A stretch of 64,000 nt of DNA, taken from the NCBI GenBank assembly GCA_963704585.1, contig OY969919.1, positions 2,294,001 through 2,358,000 of the forward strand, in the 5' to 3' direction. The stretch comes from Bog-756 sp963704585. Lineage in GTDB: Bacteria; Actinomycetota; Acidimicrobiia; Acidimicrobiales; RAAP-2. Below the pieces are notes generated by a model. The model was not told the origin of the DNA, did not search any database, and saw only the letters and a list, made by a program, of their open reading frames with translations. Every line of letters starts with the position of its first letter. Positions within the stretch are counted from its first letter, which is position 1. This document shows, piece by piece, positions 47,054 through 54,743 of this stretch. The position numbers and the translations under genes were made by a program.

Positions 47054-48327
47054 GTGGATTTCGTTTCTGGGCTTCGTTGCCGTGAGTGTGGCCGCGCCTA
47101 TCCGGCGGAGGCGTTGCACGTCTGCGACTTCTGCTTCGGTCCGCTCGAGGTGAGCTACGACTACGAGCGGGTGGCCGCCACCATGACCCGGGAGCGGGTT
47201 GCCGCCGGCCCCCGCACGATCTGGCGGTACGCAGACCTCCTGCCGGTCGCCGACGCGGCCCCGGTCGACCTCGGCGCGGGGTTCACCCCCCTCGTCCGGG
47301 CCGACCGCCTCGCCGCCGAGCTCGGCCTCGGCGAGCTCTGGATCAAGGACGACACCGCCAACCCCACCGGCTCCTTCAAGGACCGGGTCGTGTCGGTCGC
47401 GCTCACCAAGGCCCGCCGGCTCGGCTTCAAGATCGCGGCCTGCGCGTCCACGGGCAACCTCGCCAATTCGGTGGCCGCGCACGCCGCACGTGCGGGGATG
47501 GAGTCCGTGGTGCTGATCCCGCACGACCTCGAGACCGCCAAGATCACCATGACGGCCGTCTACGGCGGTCGGATCTTCGCTGTCGAGGGTAGCTACGACG
47601 ACGTGAACCGGTTGTGCGCCGAGCTCACCAGCGAGCAGCCCTCGTGGGCGTTCGTCAACGTCAACGTCCGCACCTACTACGCCGAGGGCTCGAAGACGCT
47701 CGCCTTCGAGGTCGCCGAGCAGCTCGGGTGGCAGGTGCCGGACCACGTCGTCGTGCCGATCGGATCGGGCAGCCAGCTCACCAAGGTGGCGAAGGGCTTC
47801 GACGAGCTCTGGAAGGTCGGGCTCCTCGACGAGGAGCCCGCGGTACGGGTGTCGGGTGCCCAGGCGGCCGGGTGTGCCCCGGTCGCGACCGCGTTCGCGG
47901 AGGGCACCGACGCGATCCGACCGGTGAAGCCGGACACGATCGCCAAGTCGCTCGCCATCGGCAACCCCGCTGACGGGTGGTACGCGCTCGACACGATCCG
48001 GCGCTCTGGCGGTGCGTGCGAGTCGGTCACCGACGACGAGGTCATCGACGGCATCCTCCTCCTCGCGGCACCGAGGGGATCTTCGCCGAGACGGCGGGCG
48101 GCGTCACGATCGCGACCCTTGCCAAGCTCGCGTCCTCCGGAGTGATCCGCCCGGACGAACGGGTCGTCGCGATGGTGACTGGTCACGGGCTGAAGACGGT
48201 CGAGGCGCTCGCGGGCTCGGTCGGACCCACCGCGACGATCGCGCCGACGCTCGACGCCTTCGCTGCGGCGATGGGGCCCGAGTTCGGAGACGGCGCCGGC
48301 CCGGCGAGCACGAGGAGTGACGCATGA
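47054..48327 (+). CDS. thrC: Threonine synthase, frame broken near 48067
   Basis: A PLP enzyme converting O-phosphohomoserine to threonine. The N-terminus has a zinc-ribbon-like CRECGRAYPAEALHVCDFC, as in many actinobacterial homologues; the PLP lysine is in TGSFKDRVVS near residue 113, with CASTGNLANSVAAHA and PIGSGSQLTK following. Frame continuity is lost after LLLA and resumes as TEGIFAETAGGVT; one more G at GG 48067-48068 gives LLAGTEGIF and about 424 residues. GTG follows GAGGTGAG. A SAM-type riboswitch lies directly upstream and a sulfur carrier downstream, so a role in methionine-branch chemistry also deserves thought. Confidence 0.85.
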
Positions 48328-48596
48328 TCACGGTCCGCATCCCGACACAGCTCCGGACCCTCACCGGCGGTGCCGGTGAGGTCCAGGTGGAAGGCTCCAC
48401 CGTTGCGGAGGTCTTGAAGGCCCTCGACACCGCGCACCAGGGGTTCGCCGAGCGCCTCTTTGACGACGGTGGCGAGCTCCGTCGATTCGTCAACGTCTTC
48501 GTCGCCGACGAGGACGTGCGGTTCCTCGACGGGCTCGCCACGCCGCTCACCGAGGGGCAGACGGTCTCGATCGTGCCGGCGGTCGCCGGAGGCTGA
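48324..48596 (+). CDS. cysO: MoaD/ThiS-family sulfur carrier, CysO-like
   Basis: A 90-residue beta-grasp ubiquitin-like protein ending PAVAGG, the diglycine that is thiocarboxylated by an E1-like enzyme. The body (FVNVFVADEDVRFLDGLATPL) closely resembles mycobacterial CysO, which donates sulfur to CysM for cysteine. Here the partner gene is thrC, coupled by ATGA, not a recognised cysM or mec. The carrier could feed cysteine, homocysteine or molybdopterin synthesis; the SAM riboswitch points to methionine-related sulfur use. The gene symbol is by similarity. Confidence 0.87.
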   Translation: MITVRIPTQLRTLTGGAGEVQVEGSTVAEVLKALDTAHQGFAERLFDDGGELRRFVNVFVADEDVRFLDGLATPLTEGQTVSIVPAVAGG

Positions 48597-48611
48597 ACCC
48601 CTCGGATCTGC

Positions 48612-49865
48612 TCAGGCGTTGACGCGCGGTCCGGGCGGGAACGTGATGGGGACGTGCTTCACGCCGTTGATGAACGGCGACTGGAGCCGCTGCACCGGAC
48701 CGTCGAGCTGGAGGTCGGGCATCCGGTCGAGCAGGTGCTCGAACATGACCCGGATCTCCATGCGTGCGAGATTGGCGCCGAGGCAGAAGTGGGGGCCGCC
48801 CGCGCCGAAGGCGATGTGCGGGTTCGGATCCCGTGTGATGTCGAACCGGTGAGGATCGTCGAAGACGGTCTCGTCGCGGTTCGCCGAGATGTGGAAGAAG
48901 AGGATCTTGCTGTCCTCATCGATCGACTGGCCGCCGATGTCGCAGCGACTCGTCGTCTGCCGCCGGAAGTTCATGACCGGTGTGACGTACCGGAGCATCT
49001 CCTCCACCGCACTCGGAAGGAGCGAGCGGTCGTCACGGAGGAGCTGCCACTGGTCGGGGTGCTCGAAGAACGCCGCCATCGCACCCGAGATCAGGTTCCG
49101 AGTCGTCTCGTTGCCGGCGACCGTGAGGAGAAGGAAGAACAGCTCGAGCTCGAGGTCGGAGAGGTTCTCGCCCTCGATCTCGACGTCGGTCAGCACGCTC
49201 ATGAGGTCGTCGTGCGGATCGGCCCGCTTCACCGCGAAGAGCTGGGAGGCGTAGGCGTAGAGCTCGAGTGAGGCCTGCTGGGCGACCTCGCCGGCGGTCT
49301 GGTACTCCGGATCCTGACTGCCGATCATCCGGTTCGACCAGTCGAACATCCGGTGCCGGTCCTCGTTCGGGACGCCGAGGAGCTCGGCGATGACGACGAG
49401 GGGGAGCTCGGCGGCGATCTCGGTCACGAAGTCGGCCGAGCCGCGCTCGATCACCGCGTCGATGATGTCGTCCGTCGCCGCGTGGATCCGGTCGTGGAGC
49501 TGCGCCACCGTCCGCGGGGTGAAGCCCTTGTTCACGAGCCGCCGGTACCTCGTGTGCAGCGGTGGGTCCATGTTGAGCATGATCAGCTGCTGCTGGGCGA
49601 GATCGTCCTCCGCCAGGTCCCAGAGGTAGGTCGCCTGCCGGGCCGACGAGAAGTGCTCGTAGTCGCGGTTGACCGCGGTGCAGTCCGCGTGGGTGGTCAC
49701 CGCCCAGAACCCCGGGCCGTCGGCTTCCTCCTGCCACCAGACGGGCGCGTGCTTGCGGAGGTAGGCGAACCACTCGTGAGGGACGCGCTCGACGAACTTG
49801 GTGGAGTCGGTGAGGTCGATGTCGTCGAAGGTGACGCCGCTCAGGTCGATCTCTGTCTGGGTCAC
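48612..49865 (-). CDS. Cytochrome P450
   Basis: A soluble haem monooxygenase of about 417 residues. The I-helix oxygen motif is VAGNETTRN, the ExxR is EEML.R near residue 295, and the haem loop is FGAGGPHFCLGANLAR with the cysteine ligand. The pattern resembles actinobacterial CYP124/125/142-type enzymes that hydroxylate lipids or steroids. GTG at 49865 is preferred because AAGGGG lies upstream; ATG at 49913 is also in frame. It needs a ferredoxin and reductase, not seen here. Substrate unknown. Confidence 0.92.
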   Translation of the reverse strand: MTQTEIDLSGVTFDDIDLTDSTKFVERVPHEWFAYLRKHAPVWWQEEADGPGFWAVTTHADCTAVNRDYEHFSSARQATYLWDLAEDDLAQQQLIMLNMDPPLHTRYRRLVNKGFTPRTVAQLHDRIHAATDDIIDAVIERGSADFVTEIAAELPLVVIAELLGVPNEDRHRMFDWSNRMIGSQDPEYQTAGEVAQQASLELYAYASQLFAVKRADPHDDLMSVLTDVEIEGENLSDLELELFFLLLTVAGNETTRNLISGAMAAFFEHPDQWQLLRDDRSLLPSAVEEMLRYVTPVMNFRRQTTSRCDIGGQSIDEDSKILFFHISANRDETVFDDPHRFDITRDPNPHIAFGAGGPHFCLGANLARMEIRVMFEHLLDRMPDLQLDGPVQRLQSPFINGVKHVPITFPPGPRVNA

Positions 49866-50006
49866 GCGCGTTGCCCCTTCACAGCCAGGCCCCTCGCCGT
49901 CGGTGCACGACATCCCCGGGTGAGTGGATCGTAAGCCGCGGCCCGTGGGGTGTCAACGCGGACGACCCTTCTGAACAGGCGTTCCGCTGCGTTTCGTCGC
50001 CAGCGA

Positions 50007-50372
50007 TCAGGCCTTCCAGTCAGCTGCGCCGTCCATGACGACGCGGGGCTGCTCGGTCACGACGAAGTCGAGGTGCTCGACGTCGAGGAAATTCGGCAGG
50101 TCCTCAAAGATCTGTGGGAAGTCGTCCTCTGCCATGTGCGCGTGGTACTCGGTCATCGACGCGAACCACTGGACGGTGACCCCGTCGTAGCCGCTGCGGT
50201 CGTCATCGCCCCGGTAGTCGTCGAGGGGCCGCGGGTGCTGCTCGTAGCGGAGCACGTGGCTGCCGCACGCGCTGCCGGCCACGAGCGGACCGTGGTGGTC
50301 GCGCCAGTACGCCTGGAACTCGGCGGGGGTCGTGCCCTCCTTGCGCTTGAGCAGGCAGGTCAGCGTCACCAT
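50007..50372 (-). CDS. EthD-domain / dimeric alpha-beta barrel protein
   Basis: A 121-residue ferredoxin-like protein starting LTCLLKRKEGTTPAEFQAYWRDHHGPLV, the EthD pattern with the HHGP loop. Such proteins dimerise and often support degradation of ethers, lipids or aromatic compounds. The neighbours (P450, acyl-CoA synthetase, SDR) support a catabolic role, but reaction unknown. It is on the same strand as the P450. Confidence 0.8.
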   Translation of the reverse strand: MVTLTCLLKRKEGTTPAEFQAYWRDHHGPLVAGSACGSHVLRYEQHPRPLDDYRGDDDRSGYDGVTVQWFASMTEYHAHMAEDDFPQIFEDLPNFLDVEHLDFVVTEQPRVVMDGAADWKA

Positions 50373-50584
50373 GGTCGGGCTCCTCCCGTCGTCGCATGCT
50401 CGGACCGCGATCGGGTCCGATGGTGGTGCGGCGACCGGCCGGCGCGTGGGCGGGCATCCGGCGCTCGATCGGGCGCACCATACGGAGAGACTCCACCGTG
50501 AGACCGTCGTCGGGCAAGACGGGCGCTGGAGGGTGTTGGAGGGAACGGTCCGGGCGAGCAGGCGCAGGGTCTTGGGTGATCAGT

Positions 50585-50596
50585 TAGCGTCGAGGG
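50585..50596 (+). promoter_or_regulatory. -10 box with leaderless spacing
   Basis: TAGCGT at 50585-50590 is followed by six bases and a GTG at 50597 in the acyltransferase frame, so a leaderless transcript could add 36 residues before ATG 50705. Confidence 0.35.
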
Positions 50597-50704
50597 GTGC
50601 ACGACGGCACCACGGGGGAAGATGTCGGCGCAGGGACGACGCCCGTCGGACGAGCGGAGGTCGTCGGCGTGCCTGCGGTGGCTGCTACTTGGGGAGCCGC
50701 CACC

Positions 50705-51487
50705 ATGCCACCGCAGACCAGGGCCAAGGGACGCCTGGTGAACCGCCTGATCCACAGCGCCTGGTCCTGGGTGGCCCGCCACGGCGCCGTCGGCCCGGGC
50801 GACGCGCTCGCCGATCGCTTCGGCGCGTTCGGCGAGGGCAGCTGCCTCGCCTTCCCTCCCGGCGCGGTCTTCGGGGAACGGTGGATCCGTATCGGCCGTG
50901 ACACGCTCATCGGCCCGCACGTGAGCATCTCGGCGGGCATGGTGCCCGGTCAGCAGATGGTGACGGATCCGGTGGTGCGCATCGGGGACCGGTGCATGAT
51001 CGGGCGAGGCAGCCACATCGTCGGGCACTTCGACCTCGAGATCGGCGACGACGTCCACACCGGCCCGTACGTCTACATCACCGACCAGAACCACGGCTAC
51101 GAGAAGACGGACGAGGTGGTCCACACCCAGTGGCCGCACGACGTGCCGGTGCGGATCGGCACGGGTTGCTGGTTCGGCACGGGTGTGGTGATCCTGCCCG
51201 GCACGACCCTCGGTCGCAACGTCGTGGTCGGAGCCGGTGCCGTCGTCCGGGGCACCTTTCCCGACCACTGCGTGATCGCCGGGGTGCCGGCCCGGATCGT
51301 ACGGCGCTACGAACGGGGCTCGGGCTGGGTCGAGGTCTCCGCGGAGGAGGGCGCACCGGCCGCCGAGAGCTCGCCGGCTCCGGGTGCCGCGACCGGCGCG
51401 GGAGGGTCGCCGGGACCGGACGTCTCGGGTGGTCCGGCGTCGGACGCCGGTCGGCGAACGCCGTTGCCGCCGGCAGCGACGGTCTGA
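50705..51487 (+). CDS. Hexapeptide-repeat acyltransferase (DapH/LbetaH family)
   Basis: A left-handed beta-helix acyltransferase of 260 residues. Hexapeptide turns are visible in WIRIGRDTLIGPHVSISAG, RIGDRCMIGRGSHIVG, DDVHTGPYVYITDQNHGYE and GTGVVILPGTTLGRNVVVG; the catalytic-type His is in DQNHGYE. It acetylates or acylates an unknown acceptor, often a sugar. ATG at 50705 has GGGGAG upstream; a GTG at 50597 may be used in a leaderless transcript. The last 60 residues are low-complexity and overlap the patatin gene on the other strand by 181 bases. Confidence 0.87.
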   Translation: MPPQTRAKGRLVNRLIHSAWSWVARHGAVGPGDALADRFGAFGEGSCLAFPPGAVFGERWIRIGRDTLIGPHVSISAGMVPGQQMVTDPVVRIGDRCMIGRGSHIVGHFDLEIGDDVHTGPYVYITDQNHGYEKTDEVVHTQWPHDVPVRIGTGCWFGTGVVILPGTTLGRNVVVGAGAVVRGTFPDHCVIAGVPARIVRRYERGSGWVEVSAEEGAPAAESSPAPGAATGAGGSPGPDVSGGPASDAGRRTPLPPAATV

Positions 51488-52665
51488 CCAGCGGGGCTCG
51501 GTTGCGCCGGGCTCGGGTCTGCCGGGCCCGGGTCCGCCGGGTTCGGGTCCGCCGGGCTCTGGTCCGCCGGGCTCTGGTCCGCCGGGCTCTGGTCCGCCGG
51601 GCTCTGGTCGCCAGCAGCTCGGTCGGCGGCGCTCGACGCGACGATCTGCGGGCTGGCGGCTTCGTGGATCCGCGCCGGGACGGTCCCGAGGCCGTAGCGC
51701 CGGACGATCTCGGATGCCTCGTCGCGACCCTGCGTGATGAGGGCCTCCGTCGACGAGAAGTCGTCGAAGTCACGTGCCGCGGTTTCGCTCCCGACGCAGA
51801 GGATCACCTCGACCCCGGGCGGGATCTGGGACATCTCACGGACGAACCGCGCGTGGATCGAGATCATCAGCGCATTGAGCATGCCCTCGACCGGCCGCCT
51901 CGGTGGCACTGGCGCGTAGATCGGTGCCGAGCAGAGGAGCACGACCACCTTCGTGGCGCCGGCCTCGATCGCGCGGCGGATCGGCACGTTGTTGACGACG
52001 CCACCGTCGACGAGACGGTCGCCGTCGATCTCGACCGGCGGGAAGATGGCCGGGACCGCCGCAGAGGCGAGCACCGCGTCGACCGCCGAGCCGGACGTGA
52101 ACCAGCGCTCCTGCCCGGTGGTGAGCGACGTCGCGACCACCTCGACCGGCACGACAGCGTCCTCGAGTCGCTCGCAGGCGAACCCCTCCTCCATGATGGC
52201 TCGCAGGCCCGAGTTCGCGTAGACGGAGTCCCGCTGTTGGAAGTAGAGCCACGGTCCGTGGAGCCGGCCCTGGGGGTAGACGACCTCCCGGCGCAGACCG
52301 GCCCAGATCCGGGACATCCGTTCGACGCCTTCGACCGTCGGGTCGCACGCGTAGGCGACCCCGTTGAGCGCACCGACGGAGGATCCGTAGATCCGGTCGG
52401 GGACGAACCCGTGCTCGGCGAGGACCTGCAACATGCCGACCTGCACCGCGCCGCGTGTCCCGCCGCCTCCGAGGACGAGCGCGGTGAAGCCGCGGTCTTC
52501 GTCGTCTCCGTCCTCGAGATCCTGCTGCTCCGCGAGCCAGCGGCCGCGGGCGACCGCGGCACGCTGCAGCGTGAAGCGGAGCACGAGCACGATCAGGACG
52601 GCGGTGACCACCACGAAGAGGGAGAACACGACCGCGAACGCGGCGTCGGCGGCTGCGGGCGCCAT
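51307..52665 (-). CDS. Patatin-like phospholipase with N-terminal membrane helix
   Basis: A 452-residue lipid acyl hydrolase. N-terminal helix (AVVFSLFVVVTAVLIVLVLRF, residues 10-30) anchors it; the oxyanion GGGGTRG is near 67, the nucleophile in GSSVG near 94 and the catalytic Asp in VDGGVVNN near 218, as in a Ser-Asp dyad. After about residue 345 the protein becomes low-complexity with seven 5-residue units (DQSPA and variants). Its 3' part is antisense to the acyltransferase tail. Likely inner-membrane or periplasmic-face lipase. Substrate not known. Confidence 0.88.
   Translation of the reverse strand: MAPAAADAAFAVVFSLFVVVTAVLIVLVLRFTLQRAAVARGRWLAEQQDLEDGDDEDRGFTALVLGGGGTRGAVQVGMLQVLAEHGFVPDRIYGSSVGALNGVAYACDPTVEGVERMSRIWAGLRREVVYPQGRLHGPWLYFQQRDSVYANSGLRAIMEEGFACERLEDAVVPVEVVATSLTTGQERWFTSGSAVDAVLASAAVPAIFPPVEIDGDRLVDGGVVNNVPIRRAIEAGATKVVVLLCSAPIYAPVPPRRPVEGMLNALMISIHARFVREMSQIPPGVEVILCVGSETAARDFDDFSSTEALITQGRDEASEIVRRYGLGTVPARIHEAASPQIVASSAADRAAGDQSPADQSPADQSPADQSPADPNPADPGPADPSPAQPSPAGQTVAAGGNGVRRPASDAGPPETSGPGDPPAPVAAPGAGELSAAGAPSSAETSTQPEPRS
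51506..51610 (-). repeat. Seven 15-bp tandem repeats in the patatin tail
   Basis: The plus-strand unit GCCGGGCTCTGGTCC repeats seven times (51506, 51521, 51536, 51551, 51566, 51581, 51596). The last four are nearly identical. On the minus strand each codes a five-residue unit such as DQSPA. Just past the end of the acyltransferase gene. Confidence 0.9.
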
Positions 52666-52747
52666 CAGGCAGCAAGGCTACCGGCCGCCGGCGTGCCGAC
52701 CGTGCCCCCCGCACCGTGCCGTCACAACCTCCCGGCACACTGCCTGC

Positions 52748-53752
52748 ATGATCGCCGTGGATCTCGGCCCCAAGGACGGCGGCACGCGTGCTGCCGGCAC
52801 CGTGGTGGCCCGCACTGCGGACGTGCGCTCAGCGGCGACCGGCGGTTGGCGGCCCCTCGCCGGCGCAGCGCTGCTGGACCGCCTCCGGGTGACCGGCCGG
52901 CGCCGGCCCGTTGCCGATCCGGCACTCGCGCAGCACCTGCGGGAAGTGATGGAGGCCGAGACGCGGGCCGGTAGTACCGGTGGGTGCGGGTCCGGGGGTG
53001 GATGCGGGTCATCGGACCGCCCGTCGTCCGGCCCGGTCCTGGGCCATCGGGTCGTGCTGACGAAGGACCGGCTCACCGCCCTGCTCGCAGGCGAGGCGCC
53101 CTCCGACGCGCTCGCACCCCGCCCGTTCGAGCCGAGCGCGGCGCTCGCGTGCGGCTCGTTGATCGACGCACTCTTCCGGCAGCTCGTGACCGTGGGCTCG
53201 ATCGGGGACCCGATCGCGGACGGGCTCGCCGCACTCTCGGTCGACGAACGTCAGTGCGATCTCGTGCGGTGGATCGAAGGTCTGCCGGTACCCACGTTCG
53301 GGGAGCTTCGGGCCGAGGTCACCCGCCAGGCGGACGGGCTCGTGCGGCGCTGGCCGCCGCTCGACCCGGCCTGGCTTCCCCGGACCCAGGAGGCGCTCCG
53401 AGCCACGCTCTGCGGCGGCAGCGTGGAGCTGTCCGGCCGGGTCGACCTGGCAGTCGGCCGGCCCGGCGGGGACGAGGCGTCGGTCGCGATCGTGGAGATC
53501 AAGACCGGGGTCCGCCGCCTCGAGCATCGGGCAGACCTCCACTTCTACGCACTCATCGAGACCTTGCGGCGACCGGCACCGCCGTTCGTGGTCGCGACGT
53601 ACTACACACGGACCGGCGAGCTCGACGTCGATCCGGTGACCGACGGCCTCCTGCTCGCGGCGGCACGCAGGACCAGGTCCGGTGTCGAACACCTGTGCGC
53701 GACCGGCGCGGTCGCCTGCGAGCGAAAGGCGGCGTCAGGTGCTCGCGACTGA
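52748..53752 (+). CDS. PD-(D/E)XK-family nuclease-like protein
   Basis: A 334-residue protein whose C-terminal half has the RecB/Cas4-like nuclease core: GRVDLAVG (Asp), VAIVEIKTG (Glu-x-Lys) near 244, and HRADLHFYAL like the QxxxY motif. The N-terminal half is family-unknown and has a GGCGSGGGCGSS stretch, possibly a metal site or flexible linker. Start ATG at 52748; upstream in-frame sequence is antisense to the patatin gene. The next gene overlaps it by 14 bases and is probably its partner. No CRISPR array is nearby. Confidence 0.72.
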   Translation: MIAVDLGPKDGGTRAAGTVVARTADVRSAATGGWRPLAGAALLDRLRVTGRRRPVADPALAQHLREVMEAETRAGSTGGCGSGGGCGSSDRPSSGPVLGHRVVLTKDRLTALLAGEAPSDALAPRPFEPSAALACGSLIDALFRQLVTVGSIGDPIADGLAALSVDERQCDLVRWIEGLPVPTFGELRAEVTRQADGLVRRWPPLDPAWLPRTQEALRATLCGGSVELSGRVDLAVGRPGGDEASVAIVEIKTGVRRLEHRADLHFYALIETLRRPAPPFVVATYYTRTGELDVDPVTDGLLLAAARRTRSGVEHLCATGAVACERKAASGARD

Positions 53753-54743
53753 ACTGACGGCGACCCTCGTCGCCCCGCCGCAGGGCGTTCCCCATCCGGC
53801 GGAGATCCGGACATTGCGGGACCGCCTCCGTGCTGCGGTCGAAGCCGCGACCGGCGGTGCGACACACGCACCCGAGCTGGAGGTCACCCTCCCGGTCCTC
53901 CGGCGCGCCGCCGAACCCGGCGCCTTCGAGGCGGCGGCGGAGCCGTTCACCTGGAAGCCCGCGTTCGTCCGACGTTCACTGGGGCTCGCTGCGGTCGAAG
54001 CATGCGTCCGTGGCCGCTTCCGCGGTCCCGCCGAGGCCGCCGCCCCGATCGCCGAACGCGCCGTCGTCGAGTGGGAGCGGAGCGGGTGGCGCACCTTCCA
54101 CTGGGAACCGTGGTTCGCTGCGCTGGCGCACGGCGCCCGTGCGGTCGTGCTCGCCGAAGCTGCGACCTGGTCGAGCTCGTTGTGGGCCACCTTCGACTGG
54201 TCGGTCTTCGACAGGCCTCCCCGGTTCGGCGGACCAGATGATCGCTGGCGGTGCCCGACGACGCCCGCCGTCGTCCTCCGCGGGCGCTCGGAGCTACGCG
54301 TCGAGGCGACGCCCGGACCGTGCCGAGCGGCCCCTGAGCGAGGTCGACCAGTGGCGCTCGTATCGATCGCCGGTGGTTGCCCGCGGGCCGGTTGGGAGGC
54401 GGAGCTCGCCTTCCTCGCGCTCGCGTCCGTCGTCCGTGCCCCCGACCGCGCGGTGCCGGCCAGGGTGCTCGGCGTCTGGCCGGACACCGGTGAGCAGCGC
54501 TTCGTGGAGGTCGACGGTCGCTCGCTCGGATCCGCCGCCGACCGCGTGGTGGCGACCGTGGCCGCGCTGGTCGCTGCGCAGGGGCGCGAGGGGCGGAGGT
54601 CGTCGGTCACCGATCGGCACCGGACGTCCATCGCCGACGGTGCCGCCCGTCAGAACAGGGCGCGGGCGGCCTTCACGTCGGGCTTGCCTGCCGCGGTGAG
54701 CGGCACGGCGTCGACGACGAGCAGCGAACGCGGCACCTTGTAG
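53739..54743 (+). CDS. Hypothetical protein linked to the PD-(D/E)XK gene
   Basis: A 334-residue protein with no recognised domain. It has a helical N-terminus with HPAEIRTLRDRLR, Trp-rich patches (WRTFHWEPWFAALAHGARAVVLAEA, WSSSLWATFDWSVF) and a C-terminal beta region. GTG at 53739 overlaps the nuclease stop, so the two are coupled. Its last 94 bases are antisense to the acyl-CoA synthetase gene. Residues after about 300 are low-complexity and may not be conserved. I know of no function. Confidence 0.65.
   Translation: MLATELTATLVAPPQGVPHPAEIRTLRDRLRAAVEAATGGATHAPELEVTLPVLRRAAEPGAFEAAAEPFTWKPAFVRRSLGLAAVEACVRGRFRGPAEAAAPIAERAVVEWERSGWRTFHWEPWFAALAHGARAVVLAEAATWSSSLWATFDWSVFDRPPRFGGPDDRWRCPTTPAVVLRGRSELRVEATPGPCRAAPERGRPVALVSIAGGCPRAGWEAELAFLALASVVRAPDRAVPARVLGVWPDTGEQRFVEVDGRSLGSAADRVVATVAALVAAQGREGRRSSVTDRHRTSIADGAARQNRARAAFTSGLPAAVSGTASTTSSERGTL

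Noticed and set aside
51506..51610. CRISPR or mobile-element repeats
   Set aside because: Units of 15 bp without spacers, in frame for the patatin tail, so they are coding tandem repeats.
53739..54743. Cas4-Cas1-like pair
   Set aside because: The partner of the PD-(D/E)XK protein has no Cas1 motifs and no array or other cas genes lie in the window.
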